This document shows, one piece after another, positions 51,867-60,742 of a stretch of DNA of 64,000 nucleotides. Made by a program: the position numbers and the translations under genes. Below the pieces are notes generated by a model. It was not told the DNA's origin. It did not search any database and saw only the letters and a program-made list of their open reading frames with translations. Source of the DNA: Enterococcus_K sp051713825 (GTDB lineage: Bacteria; Bacillota; Bacilli; Lactobacillales; Enterococcaceae); assembly GCF_051713825.1 (NCBI RefSeq), contig NZ_JBIOQR010000001.1:372001-436000 (forward strand). Direction: 5' to 3'. The first letter of the stretch is position 1; each line of letters opens with the position of its first letter.

Positions 51867-53538
51867 TTTTGTTGAACTACAAGCAAGAGAACGTGTCTAT
51901 GCCTTATTAGATGATAAAAGCGGACGAGAATTGATTGATCCATTTGACCAGATGATTGCGCCCAACTTAGTGGCTCAAGGAATTGTTCCAGAAAGCGATG
52001 ACGGGATTATCGTTTGTCGCGGAACCATCGATAAAAAGAAGGTTGTTGTGATTGCAACAGAAGGAAAATTCCAAGGTGGTGGGATTGGTGAAGTATCTGG
52101 GGCCAAAATCATTGCTGCTTTAACGCATGTTTTAGAAGAAAATAAAGCGGGCAATGAAATCATGCCTATTCTGATTCTTGATACAGGGGGTGTTCGTTTA
52201 CAAGAAGCGAACTACGGACTTCTTTCAATTTCTGAGATTGGAAACTTGATTGTTGCTTTAAAAAAATACGTACCAGTGATTGGCGTGGTTCCTGGACGTG
52301 TCGGTTCCTTTGGTGGGATGTCGATTACTTCTGCGTTAATGAGTTATTTAATTTCAACGAAAAAGGCGAGAGTTGGGTTGAATGGCCCAGAAGTTATTGA
52401 ACAAGAGGCTGGCGTTCGTGAATTTGACTCGAGTGATAAGGATTTAATTTGGAATACGATTGGTTCTCGTCAACGGTTGAATGCCCAAATTATTGATGAA
52501 ATTGTGACGGATTCTGTGGAAGCGATTCGTGAAGCTGTTTGTGCGGCGATGGCAGAAAGAAAAGATACAAAACGTAGTCAAAGTGCGGAATTTTATTTAT
52601 CATTATTGGCTAAATTAGACTTAACCAAACCAATGAGCATTAATGACTACAATGAAGCGTTAGCAAATCACAAAGAAACGACTGTGGCTCTTCCTGAGAT
52701 TACTGAGTCTACTGAAGTCGTCAATGATAGCGTTGGGTACCAGTGGTTTCAAGCGTTATCTGAATACAAACAGCCAGTTTCTTCTGTTGGAACGGTCTAC
52801 TATGGTTCTTCTAATAAGTTTGCTGAAGAGACGGTCGTAACGAGTATTGTTCCTGATAGCCAAAACCCAATGTATCGTGTACGAAATGGCGAAGTTGGGT
52901 TAGTTGAAGGCTTCCGAATGGGCCAAATTTTGGAAGCTATCTATGAAGCGGATAAAGACAAAGACGTGAAACGCCCAATTGTAGTCGTTATTGATGTGCC
53001 TAGCCAAGCATATGGTTACAATGAAGAATTGATTGGTATTCATGTGGCATTAGCCAATAGTGCTGCTGGATATGCGAAATTGCGCCAAGCAGGACATCCT
53101 GTGATTGGCGTGATTGTCGGAAATGCGATTTCTGGAGCTTTCTTAGCACACGGCTTACAATCTTCTCGTTTGATTGCGTTAAACAGCCAAGCAATTAGTG
53201 TTCAAGCGATGTCTAAAGAAAGTGCTGGACGTGTCACCAACCGAACCATTGAAGAAATCGAAGCGGCTGCAGAAAAAGTACCTGCAATTGCTTATGACGT
53301 GAAGAGCTTCAATAAATTAGGTGCAGTTTACGAATTTTTGGAAAATGTGGTCAGTCAAGAAACGACAGAAGAGAGTGTCAGCCAAGTGATTTCGGCCGTG
53401 AATGCAGCGATTAAAGATGTCCGAGACAAAGACGATACGATGTTAACCAATCGTTACACAAGTGAAATTGCGATAAATGGTGGCCGAGTTGAAACAAATA
53501 AAGTCTTTGCCAAAATGAATGAAGAATGGAATGGTTAA
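51856..53538 (+). CDS. mdcD: Fused malonate decarboxylase beta and gamma subunits
   Basis: 560 residues. The first 270 residues correspond to MdcD, the carboxyltransferase-like beta subunit (VVIATEGKFQGGGIGEVSGA, LDTGGVRLQEANYGL, PGRVGSFGGMSI). Residues about 295-560 correspond to MdcE, the gamma subunit (VIDVPSQAYGYNEELIGIHV, GNAISGAFLAHGLQSSRLIA). In Klebsiella and Pseudomonas these are separate proteins. Together they decarboxylate malonyl-S-carrier to acetyl-S-carrier. GGAGG (51843-51847) precedes the ATG. The fused arrangement also fits biotin-free, soluble malonate decarboxylases of some Firmicutes. Confidence 0.92.
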   Translation: MKNSFVELQARERVYALLDDKSGRELIDPFDQMIAPNLVAQGIVPESDDGIIVCRGTIDKKKVVVIATEGKFQGGGIGEVSGAKIIAALTHVLEENKAGNEIMPILILDTGGVRLQEANYGLLSISEIGNLIVALKKYVPVIGVVPGRVGSFGGMSITSALMSYLISTKKARVGLNGPEVIEQEAGVREFDSSDKDLIWNTIGSRQRLNAQIIDEIVTDSVEAIREAVCAAMAERKDTKRSQSAEFYLSLLAKLDLTKPMSINDYNEALANHKETTVALPEITESTEVVNDSVGYQWFQALSEYKQPVSSVGTVYYGSSNKFAEETVVTSIVPDSQNPMYRVRNGEVGLVEGFRMGQILEAIYEADKDKDVKRPIVVVIDVPSQAYGYNEELIGIHVALANSAAGYAKLRQAGHPVIGVIVGNAISGAFLAHGLQSSRLIALNSQAISVQAMSKESAGRVTNRTIEEIEAAAEKVPAIAYDVKSFNKLGAVYEFLENVVSQETTEESVSQVISAVNAAIKDVRDKDDTMLTNRYTSEIAINGGRVETNKVFAKMNEEWNG

Positions 53539-53541
53539 AAA

Positions 53542-54123
53542 ATGAAGGCTCATGATATTGTGCAATTTCATAAAAAAAATCTCTTGATTGAATGGCCAGA
53601 GTGGTTTGAAGAAACGGCCCCTTTATATGCAACGGTTCGCCGTGGAGTGGCTGGCGAAGGGCAGATTCCTGTAGGTCTCAGAGGCCACGAGCGCAATCAA
53701 CGTTTTGCTTTTGAGTTACCAACAGAAGCAGTCACTGCAGTGATTCATCCGTGGCAATTAATTGAAAAAGAGAGTTTTCGCAAAGAAGAAATTGCTCAAT
53801 ATCCTGTGTATCAAGCGTTTAACCAAGCAAAAGAACTATTAAAAGAAACGAAATGGGGCGTCGGTGGCAGCCTAGGCTTTGAGCTAGCAACTGACTTTCC
53901 AACTGTCAAGAAAACGAGTGACTTTGATTTACTCATTTATGTTACGGAGCCTGCTGATTTGCCAAAAGCTCTTCAGCAGAATCCTGACTACTTTCAACAA
54001 GTCGATACACAAGTGCTCACCAAAAAGGGCGGGTTTGCTCTAAAAGAGTATCTTAGGAATCCTGAAAAGAAACTCCTGCTAAAAACCATTCATGGTCCGC
54101 GATTAACGGATGAATTATGGTAA
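53542..54123 (+). CDS. mdcG: Phosphoribosyl-dephospho-CoA transferase MdcG
   Basis: 193 residues. PLYATVRRGVAGEGQIPVGLRG, the nucleotidyltransferase-like GGSLGFELATDF and the Asp pair in KTSDFDLLIYV fit MdcG, which attaches 2'-(5''-triphosphoribosyl)-3'-dephospho-CoA to Ser25 of MdcC with release of pyrophosphate. The start is 3 bp after the previous stop and has no clear ribosome site, suggesting translational coupling. Confidence 0.9.
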   Translation: MKAHDIVQFHKKNLLIEWPEWFEETAPLYATVRRGVAGEGQIPVGLRGHERNQRFAFELPTEAVTAVIHPWQLIEKESFRKEEIAQYPVYQAFNQAKELLKETKWGVGGSLGFELATDFPTVKKTSDFDLLIYVTEPADLPKALQQNPDYFQQVDTQVLTKKGGFALKEYLRNPEKKLLLKTIHGPRLTDELW

Positions 54124-54149
54124 AAAATATAGAAAAGCGAGAAGATGAC

Positions 54150-55262
54150 ATGTTCGAAAATAAGAAAATTAAAATTAATGTGAGTGACTTTCAAAAGGTC
54201 TTTGCGGTAACAGCGGTAATGATGCAAACAATTCTGACCTTTGCTTTGGGTAATACGCATAATGAAACGACCGCGGCTTTTATCGGGGCTTTCTATGTGG
54301 TGATGAAGTATACAGCGCCAATGTTTATTTTTGCAATTGTTTATAATATGGTGAAAACAAGTCAGCATTTAACGTATGTCGAATTTTTAAAAGAGAAGTT
54401 TTTTGAACTCGTGGTGCCTTATCTTCTATGGACGACGGCTTACCTATTCGTCTTTCCTGCGGTACAACAAAAGGCGCCTTACACGGATGCAGGCTCTTTT
54501 CTTTTGAAATATGTCACAGGTGATGGTGGTCCTCATTTATGGTATACAGTCATGATGTTACAAATTCAATTATTGATGCCTTTCTTCATTTGGCTAGGTT
54601 ACAAGGTCTTTAATGACAAAAAGCGTGTTTTGCCTGTCTTATTTTTAGCAACTGTTCTGTACGTACTTTGGTATCTATTCTATCAAAATCAAGTTTTTGC
54701 GGGCGTTCACAAGGAAGATTGGTATTTACTTGATCGTCTAGTGGTTAGCTTCGTCCTCTATGGTATCTACGGTGCGGCTGCGTTTCGATATCACGAAGTG
54801 CTGTATAACGTTTTAAACAAGATTCGTTTTGCTTTAATTCCAATTGGCTTAGTGATTACAATGTTGGCGATTTCCTCACTACTAGCAGCACCTGGTGATG
54901 TTAGTTTTGGAAATGCTCCGTACTTAAATACTATTCAAAGCTTGTATAGTCTACTAATCGTTCTTTCAGTTTTCTTGTTTGCTTCTAAAATGATCCTAAA
55001 AAATTCGTTCTGTTTACCTGCATTCAAATGGTTATCAACCTATGCTTATCGAACTTACTTAGGAAATGTCTTTGTTTTTCAAACGTTATTGTTAGTTTTT
55101 AAAGATACATGGTTAAAATTACCGTCAGGGATTATGATTATTGTCGCATACTTAATGACGGCAACTTGTGCGTTTTTCCTTTCCTTTATTCTTCATATTC
55201 TTTGGTCATCAGTGAAAGGTCTAGCTACGCCACACACAAAAATCGAATTAGCTAAAAAATAA
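54150..55262 (+). CDS. Acyltransferase-3 family membrane protein within the malonate operon
   Basis: 370 residues from the ATG at 54150; an ATG at 54117 overlapping the mdcG stop is possible. About ten membrane segments. The pattern (MQTILTFALGN, YTAPMFIFAIVYNM, FFELVVPYLLWTTAYLF, GGPHLWYTVMMLQIQLLMP, and the TYAYRTYLGNVFVFQ end) is typical of acyltransferase-3/OafA-like proteins, which move acyl groups across the membrane to extracytoplasmic sugars. The usual first-helix Arg/His pair for acetyl transfer is not obvious. Its place between mdcG and mdcB, with no known malonate permease in the operon, invites the idea of a role in malonate entry or acetyl export; this is inference. Confidence 0.82.
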   Translation: MFENKKIKINVSDFQKVFAVTAVMMQTILTFALGNTHNETTAAFIGAFYVVMKYTAPMFIFAIVYNMVKTSQHLTYVEFLKEKFFELVVPYLLWTTAYLFVFPAVQQKAPYTDAGSFLLKYVTGDGGPHLWYTVMMLQIQLLMPFFIWLGYKVFNDKKRVLPVLFLATVLYVLWYLFYQNQVFAGVHKEDWYLLDRLVVSFVLYGIYGAAAFRYHEVLYNVLNKIRFALIPIGLVITMLAISSLLAAPGDVSFGNAPYLNTIQSLYSLLIVLSVFLFASKMILKNSFCLPAFKWLSTYAYRTYLGNVFVFQTLLLVFKDTWLKLPSGIMIIVAYLMTATCAFFLSFILHILWSSVKGLATPHTKIELAKK

Positions 55263-55282
55263 ATTAAGAAGGAGTGCTGAGT

Positions 55283-56200
55283 ATGAGTCGAGTGGTTGAA
55301 AAAAGTCAGTCAATTTGTTGGGAGCTAGCCAAGAGTGTTGAAACATCTCTAATTGAAGAAGTCAGTTTAACGCCTAAACCGGGCTTAGTTGACCGAAAAA
55401 ATAATGGCTCACATGAAGATATGAATTATACTCTTTTCATCAAATCGGCGCGTACTCTCACTCCCTTTTTCTATGAGATGGCGCAAGTCGCTTGGACGAT
55501 ACCTGTCAGTCAACCACTTAGAGAGGCTATTGCGCGTATCGGTCGGGAAGCGGAACAAGCGATGTATCAAGCAACGAATCAAGTAAATACACATAAAGGT
55601 GCCATTTGGTCATTAGGTTTATTGATTAGTGTGTCAGCAAGTCAACTCAGTCAGCAAGGGTTCATTTGCCCAGAGACTTTGTTTGATGAAGTAGCCCTCC
55701 TTGCGGCTTTTCCTGATAAAGCCTATCAAACAGATGAAACGAGTAATGATAAGAAAACGACACATGGTCAAACAGTCCAAAAACAATTTGGCGTATCAGG
55801 TGCATACGGGGAAGCCTTGGCTGGTTATCCGCATGTTCAGCTTGCACTAAAAGAAGACCAAGTCCATTTGAATGAAGCGAAACAAATTCGCAACTTACAC
55901 ATGCTCTTAGCTATTATTGGTTCATTAGAAGATACCTGCATTTTGTATCGCAGTAACCCAGAAACCTTAACAAAGGTTCAGCAATTAGCTAATGAAGCGA
56001 ATCAAACTAGGCTTCCAAATCAAGCATTTATTCAGCTGATTGAGTACTGTGAAGAAAAACAAATTTCTCCTGGTGGTAGTGCAGATTTGCTTGCTGCAAG
56101 TTTATATGTACAGGAAATAATGAACCAAAATGGTTTGCGACTTAGCGTAAAGACCGCTCACGAGAAAATAAAAGAGTTCGTCAGCAGTGAAAGAGCGTAG
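55283..56200 (+). CDS. mdcB: Triphosphoribosyl-dephospho-CoA synthase MdcB
   Basis: 305 residues from the ATG at 55283 (AAGAAGGAG upstream). SLTPKPGLVDRKNNGSHEDM near residue 32, TNQVNTHKGAIWSLGLL, KKTTHGQTVQKQFGVSGAYGEA and the terminal SPGGSADLLAASL are the CitG/MdcB signature blocks. It makes the prosthetic-group precursor from ATP and dephospho-CoA for MdcG to attach. It is the last gene of the operon, followed by a strong terminator. Confidence 0.93.
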   Translation: MSRVVEKSQSICWELAKSVETSLIEEVSLTPKPGLVDRKNNGSHEDMNYTLFIKSARTLTPFFYEMAQVAWTIPVSQPLREAIARIGREAEQAMYQATNQVNTHKGAIWSLGLLISVSASQLSQQGFICPETLFDEVALLAAFPDKAYQTDETSNDKKTTHGQTVQKQFGVSGAYGEALAGYPHVQLALKEDQVHLNEAKQIRNLHMLLAIIGSLEDTCILYRSNPETLTKVQQLANEANQTRLPNQAFIQLIEYCEEKQISPGGSADLLAASLYVQEIMNQNGLRLSVKTAHEKIKEFVSSERA

Positions 56201-56223
56201 TTAATATGATTCGCTAAAAGATT

Positions 56224-56268
56224 AAAAAGAGGAAGTTGACTTGAAAAAGTCTGCTTCCTCTTTTTATA
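56224..56268 (+). terminator. Terminator of the malonate operon
   Basis: AAAAAGAGGAAG (56224-56235) and CTTCCTCTTTTT (56254-56265), perfect 12-bp stem ending in T. Confidence 0.9.
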
Positions 56269-56332
56269 TTGCTATGAAAACCACCTGCTATGCAGGTGGT
56301 TCCGGAAAGCTTCCAGCGGGGTAGAAAAAAAG

Positions 56333-56392
56333 CCTCCTAAACTGTTAAATTGTAGTTGGTTTCCCGACCACTACAAAAACAAATTTAGGAGG
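56333..56392 (+). promoter_or_regulatory. Translation-blocking hairpin in the IS200 leader
   Basis: CCTCCTAAA (56333-56341) pairs with TTTAGGAGG (56384-56392), which is the ribosome binding site of tnpA. An inner TTGTAGT/ACTACAA stem extends the fold. Elements of the IS200 type use such a hairpin to keep transposase levels low. Confidence 0.75.
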
Positions 56393-56400
56393 AACCCTTA

Positions 56401-56877
56401 ATGAAAAAGGACAAAGAAAGTTTATCACACACTGTATGGAAATGTAAGTATCATATTGTATTTGCTCCAAAATATAGGAGACAAATCATCTATGGAAAAT
56501 ATAGAACAAGTATCGGAGAAATTATCCGAGAATTGTGTGAACGAAAAGGAGTGGAGATATTAGAAGCAAACGCATGCAAAGATCATATACATATGTTAGT
56601 GAGTATACCACCAAAACTAAGTGTGTCACAATTCATGGGTTATTTAAAAGGAAAGAGTAGTTTGATGATATTTGATAGGCATGCAAATTTAAAGTATAGA
56701 TACGGTAACCGAAAATTCTGGTGTCGAGGATATTATGTGGATACGGTAGGAAGAAACAAAAAACAAATAGCAGAATATAGTCAAAATCACTTGCGAGAAG
56801 ATCATGTAGCAGATCAACTAACATTATTTGAAGAATATGATCCGTTTACAGGGAAAAATAATCGTGAAAAGAAATGA
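56401..56877 (+). CDS. tnpA: IS200-type Y1 HUH transposase TnpA
   Basis: 158 residues, full length. The HUH pair is in DHIHMLVSIPP, preceded by the typical YHIVFAPKYRRQIIYG. The catalytic Tyr lies in KKQIAEYSQNH. LSVSQFMGYLKGKSSLMIF links the two. The frame is intact. There is no tnpB. AGGAGG at 56387-56392 is the sequestered ribosome binding site. Confidence 0.95.
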   Translation: MKKDKESLSHTVWKCKYHIVFAPKYRRQIIYGKYRTSIGEIIRELCERKGVEILEANACKDHIHMLVSIPPKLSVSQFMGYLKGKSSLMIFDRHANLKYRYGNRKFWCRGYYVDTVGRNKKQIAEYSQNHLREDHVADQLTLFEEYDPFTGKNNREKK

Positions 56878-57039
56878 TTAAGCTCCTTTAAGGAGTAGTG
56901 AGTAAATGTGGTGCAAGCGGGAAACTTTTTCAGTAAGCCTTTGAGGCTAAGGCTGGCAAAAGAGGCTTTCAGCCGCAGAGCAAACCTCCAGTTCACACTG
57001 GAGGTTTTGATTGGTGTTTCACGTATTCCATCTCATGGC

Positions 57040-57753
57040 TTAAAAATCAATGTAATATTGGTATTGTTTGCCGATGTAGCAGCATTCTGTGTACTCAAAA
57101 AAGGTTTTTGCTTCATTAGACGTAAATCGTTTCCTTTTTAAAATTGGGGAAGGGGGGGATATTTTTAGCCATTTTTGGATTTCTTTATTTGGTAAGGTGG
57201 CTTCTACAATTTCTTTGTCATCTTTTATAAAAATATTTAGGGAGCGCAAGTACTGATAGAAAGAACCATAGTAGTCTTTGACATTTAATGAGAAGAACTC
57301 TTCGAATTTGAAATACGTTTTAAAATAGGCAAAGCCGTTTTTGTCGACGCCACGTAATCGTTTAAGAATAATGATTTTTTCGCCAGGAGAGATGTTCAAA
57401 TACTTGGCAATTAGCTGATCAGCGTGCCCTGTTGTGAGACTGACATGGATTGTATTAACATCTAAGCCGAATTCTTTCATCTCCATCGTAAAACCTTTGA
57501 CCCTTGTATAGGTATTGGAGGGTTCCAATTGAAGCCGTTTGACAAAGGTTCCTTTTGGTTTCTTTTTTTCGAGAAGATTATCGCGAACCAATTCTTCTAA
57601 GGCTTTTCGTACGGTAATTCTACTGACATGATAAATTTCACATAACTCATATTCAGTTGGGATTTTTTCCCCTTCACGCCATTTCTCTGTGCGAATATTT
57701 TTCCGCATTTCTTCTGCCACTTTTAGATATAAGGGGATAGTTGATTGATCCAT
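57040..57753 (-). CDS. GntR/HutC-family regulator of the mannoside locus
   Basis: 237 residues from the ATG at 57753 (GGAGGAATTC upstream). Residues about 5-70 form the GntR winged helix (IPTEYELCEIYHVSRITVRK). A UTRA domain follows from about residue 90 (LSRG-like YLNISPGEKIIILKRLRGVD), ending TFFEYTECCYIGKQYQYYID. It is divergent from the ROK-manA-GH38 genes, and two copies of ATTGTYATAACA lie in the interval, so it likely controls both directions with a sugar phosphate as effector (inference). Confidence 0.87.
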   Translation of the reverse strand: MDQSTIPLYLKVAEEMRKNIRTEKWREGEKIPTEYELCEIYHVSRITVRKALEELVRDNLLEKKKPKGTFVKRLQLEPSNTYTRVKGFTMEMKEFGLDVNTIHVSLTTGHADQLIAKYLNISPGEKIIILKRLRGVDKNGFAYFKTYFKFEEFFSLNVKDYYGSFYQYLRSLNIFIKDDKEIVEATLPNKEIQKWLKISPPSPILKRKRFTSNEAKTFFEYTECCYIGKQYQYYIDF

Positions 57754-57772
57754 TTTTGAATTCCTCCAATCT

Positions 57773-57877
57773 ATTGTTATAACATTGATTGCTAAAGGCG
57801 CTGTTACAAGGTTTATTTTATACAAAGAATAGCGTTGTATGTCTTATTTAAGCATATTATACTATTGTCATAACAAT
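57773..57877. promoter_or_regulatory. Two GntR-type operators in the divergent interval
   Basis: ATTGTTATAACATT (57773-57786) and ATTGTCATAACAAT (57864-57877) share an ATTGTYATAACAWT dyad. They flank the region between the regulator and the ROK kinase gene. Confidence 0.72.
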
Positions 57878-57916
57878 TAAACAATGTATCGTAGTTGAAA
57901 GGAGATCTAAATATAA

Positions 57917-58813
57917 ATGACGATGATTTCAATGGGTCTTGATGTAGGGGGAACCTACACAAAAGGGGCGGTTTTTTATGAGGGCAGTCAAAATGAGCAC
58001 TCAGACGTCTATTATTATGAGTCGAAGTCTCAAGGAAACAAGAATGAGCTGCTTGAAAATTTTGTTTCAATTATTTTAGATTTGCTAGGTAAGGCTGCTA
58101 TAAAAGGATCGGTCAAGCAAATTGGTCTAGCTTTCCCTGGTCCGTTTGATTACGAAAGAGGCATTAGCCTTATACAGGGATTAAGGAAATTTGAGCATCT
58201 GTATGAGGTGAATTTAAAGGAGGCCCTTTTGGAGAAATTAATAGAAAACGATGGGGCGTCGTTTAAGGAAACCAACCTCTTTTTTATAAATGATGCACAG
58301 GCCTTTGCAGTAGGTGAAAATCGTTTATCCAAAGTCACAAAAGGCGCTTATTTTACTCTGGGAACAGGGTTGGGTTCAACCTTTATCGAACAGGGGCAAC
58401 CGGTTAAAGGTGAGTATGGGATCCCTGTGTCAGGCATGATTTATGATGTGCCTTTTTTTGAAGGGCTGATTGATGAATATCTTTGTGAAAAAGGCTTAGT
58501 GACGATTGCTACAGCATTTGGCTTAAAAAATCAGACGGGTAAAGAGTTATTTTTAGCAGCTGAAGAAGGTCAGCTCGCGGCCCAAGAAGCTTTTCATGTA
58601 TTTGGTCGATTGATTGGTTTAGCAATTAGACCTTATGTCACTGAAATGAAGCCGTCAGAAATCGTATTTGGCGGACAGGTAAGTAAAGGTTTTGCTTATT
58701 TTTCTCAAGGCATTAGGGAAGTTTTGTCGGAAGTGCTTGAGTTGAGTCAGGTGGTCATCCGCGCTTCTTCAGATACAACCCTTCGAACACTTGAGGGATT
58801 AGGACAAGTATAA
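57917..58813 (+). CDS. ROK-family sugar kinase-like protein
   Basis: 298 residues. The ATP-binding GLDVGGTYTKGAVF near residue 8, IGLAFPGPFDYERG, the catalytic Asp in FINDAQAFAVGE and the GTGLGSTFIEQG loop identify a ROK (glucokinase/mannokinase-like) protein. The HxCGxxGC zinc site found in most ROK kinases is absent. With a downstream ManA and GH38 enzymes, phosphorylation of mannose to mannose-6-phosphate is the simplest role. AAAGGAG lies 12 bases before the ATG. Confidence 0.85.
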   Translation: MTMISMGLDVGGTYTKGAVFYEGSQNEHSDVYYYESKSQGNKNELLENFVSIILDLLGKAAIKGSVKQIGLAFPGPFDYERGISLIQGLRKFEHLYEVNLKEALLEKLIENDGASFKETNLFFINDAQAFAVGENRLSKVTKGAYFTLGTGLGSTFIEQGQPVKGEYGIPVSGMIYDVPFFEGLIDEYLCEKGLVTIATAFGLKNQTGKELFLAAEEGQLAAQEAFHVFGRLIGLAIRPYVTEMKPSEIVFGGQVSKGFAYFSQGIREVLSEVLELSQVVIRASSDTTLRTLEGLGQV

Positions 58814-58860
58814 GTAGATAAACGAGAATAAGTAGAATAAAAAATTGGAGAGTGAACATT

Positions 58861-60591
58861 TTGTCTATAACGAGACCGAAAACGAAGGTGAAAAATCAGA
58901 CAGGTGAGGTCATCCTTGATTCTTATCAAGCAATTCGAGAGTTGATTTTGGAAAAAGCTGCTGAAAAAAAACAAGCGTTCAACGTGATTATTGAGACCTA
59001 TCCGGTGACAAACGAAAAATGGATAGTTGCTCAGATCATTGCTCCTCTACATGCAGATTGTGTGGTTCATAGCGATGAAATTTTTCAAACAAAAGAAACG
59101 ATTAATGAAAAAATCCAAGGGAATCTGACTGACGATCGGATTTTTGGTGTAATGAGTCACCATAAAATTCAAGATTTTATTGATTCAAAAAAGCTGGCTA
59201 AAATCAATCAAAAGCTAGCTACAGGGTTTAATGTTGTTTATGGCTTTGGTGCAAGCTTGGTGGAGAAAAAAGAGCTAGTTATTTACGTTGATCTTGTCCG
59301 GTGGGAGATTCAAACGCGTTATCGTTCGGGTGAATATAGTAACTGGATGGCAGATAACGCAGGAGAAGATTCGCTACGTATGATTAAACGCGGCTATTTC
59401 TTTGAATGGGGAGTGGCTGATAGGCACAAACGAGCTGTCTTTCCTGAAATTGATTATCTACTAGACATCCATGAAGAGCAGCACCCTAAGCTAATCAGTT
59501 CAGCGTTGTATCATTCGTTAGTAAATCAAGCAGTTGAACAGCCGTTTTCAGTGGTACCATTCTTTGATCCAGGTATTTGGGGTGGAAGCTGGATGCAAGA
59601 AACCTTTGATATAGGAAAAGATGAAAAAAACTTGGCTTGGAGTTTTAATGGCGTGCCAGAAGAAAATAGTCTGTTGTTTGATATTGAAGGAATCACGTTC
59701 GAAGTACCTGCAAATAACCTGGTTTTTGCGAAGCCTAGAGAATTATTGGGTCAAAAAGTCTACGGACTATTCGGACACGAGTTTCCGATTCGGTTTAATT
59801 TTTTAGACACAATGGATGGGCAAAATCTTAGTCTTCAAGTGCATCCCAAAGTCAGCTATCTCCAAGAAAATTTTGGTGCGCATTATACCCAAGATGAGAG
59901 CTATTACGTCATGGCGTGTAAAGACGATGCGGTGGTTTATTTGGGCCTTCAAAATGGGACGGATAAGGAAGAATTGGTCAATGAATTGAGGATTGCTGAA
60001 ACAGGGGCGAAAAGCTTTAATGATGAGGCATACATTTATCATCACAAAATGACAAAACATGACCATTATTTGATTCCATCAGGGACGATTCATTCTAGTG
60101 GCAAAGATTCTGTTATTTTAGAAATTAGTGCGACACCAAACCGTTTCACCTTTAAATTATGGGATTGGGATAGAGTGGATTTTGATGGATTACCGCGCCC
60201 TGTAAATATTGATCATGGAGCACCAAACATTGACGGTTTCAAAGATGAGGATTGGGTCAAACGGGAGTTAATTAATCAGTTCGAAGTAATCGCAAAAGGA
60301 GACGGCTGGTTAGAAGAAAAAACAGGTTTACATGAAGCAGAGTTTATCGAGACGAGACGACACACCTTCTCAAAACCCGTCATACATGAAAATCACAGTG
60401 GGGTAAACGTGTTAAATCTAGTTGAAGGAGCTGAAGCTATCGTTACCAGTCCTGAAAATCAATTTGAACCATTTATCGTTTCTTATGCGCAAACCTTTAT
60501 CATTCCAGCTAAAATTGAACGTTATATAATTGCACCCTACGGAAAGAGCCAAGGCAAAGAAATAAAAACGATGAAGGCCTTCGTACGTTAA
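58861..60591 (+). CDS. manA: Mannose-6-phosphate isomerase with large N-terminal extra domain
   Basis: 576 residues from a TTG at 58861, well spaced from TTGGAGAG (58845-58852); a GTG at 58852 overlaps that site. Residues about 245-576 are a class I phosphomannose isomerase with metal-ligand blocks SLQVHPK, DESYYVMAC and HYLIPSGTIHSSG. The first 240 residues (for example FNVIIETYPVTNEKWIVAQI, FNVVYGFGASLVEKKELVIY, FPEIDYLLDIHEEQHPKL) form an extra domain without a P-loop that vaguely recalls uridine-kinase-like folds. Typical ManA has about 315-390 residues. It links mannose-6-phosphate to glycolysis through fructose-6-phosphate. Confidence 0.87.
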   Translation: MSITRPKTKVKNQTGEVILDSYQAIRELILEKAAEKKQAFNVIIETYPVTNEKWIVAQIIAPLHADCVVHSDEIFQTKETINEKIQGNLTDDRIFGVMSHHKIQDFIDSKKLAKINQKLATGFNVVYGFGASLVEKKELVIYVDLVRWEIQTRYRSGEYSNWMADNAGEDSLRMIKRGYFFEWGVADRHKRAVFPEIDYLLDIHEEQHPKLISSALYHSLVNQAVEQPFSVVPFFDPGIWGGSWMQETFDIGKDEKNLAWSFNGVPEENSLLFDIEGITFEVPANNLVFAKPRELLGQKVYGLFGHEFPIRFNFLDTMDGQNLSLQVHPKVSYLQENFGAHYTQDESYYVMACKDDAVVYLGLQNGTDKEELVNELRIAETGAKSFNDEAYIYHHKMTKHDHYLIPSGTIHSSGKDSVILEISATPNRFTFKLWDWDRVDFDGLPRPVNIDHGAPNIDGFKDEDWVKRELINQFEVIAKGDGWLEEKTGLHEAEFIETRRHTFSKPVIHENHSGVNVLNLVEGAEAIVTSPENQFEPFIVSYAQTFIIPAKIERYIIAPYGKSQGKEIKTMKAFVR

Positions 60592-60742
60592 GGGAAGAGG
60601 TCAACCACTGTAAAGGTTCAAGGGTTTTTGAGGAAAAGAATTCGTAATGTTGTACAATTGAAGCGTAAACAAAAGAGCCATATAACTTTTAACAGATAGT
60701 ATTCCAAACCAAAAATCATAAAAAAGAATTGAGGATATTGTT

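Larger units (their letters stand above)
56279..57007 (+). mobile_element. IS200-like element (IS200/IS605 family) with hairpin ends
   Basis: The left-end hairpin AACCACCTGC-TAT-GCAGGTGGTT (56279-56301) and right-end hairpin AAACCTCCAGT-TCAC-ACTGGAGGTTT (56982-57007) bracket one transposase gene. There are no inverted repeats or target duplications, as expected for this single-strand transposition family. Exact ends cannot be set without an empty site. It sits directly behind the malonate terminator. Confidence 0.82.

Noticed and set aside
56270..57010. IS605 with a tnpB gene
   Set aside because: Only tnpA is present; after it come 105 bases and the right-end hairpin, with no space for tnpB.
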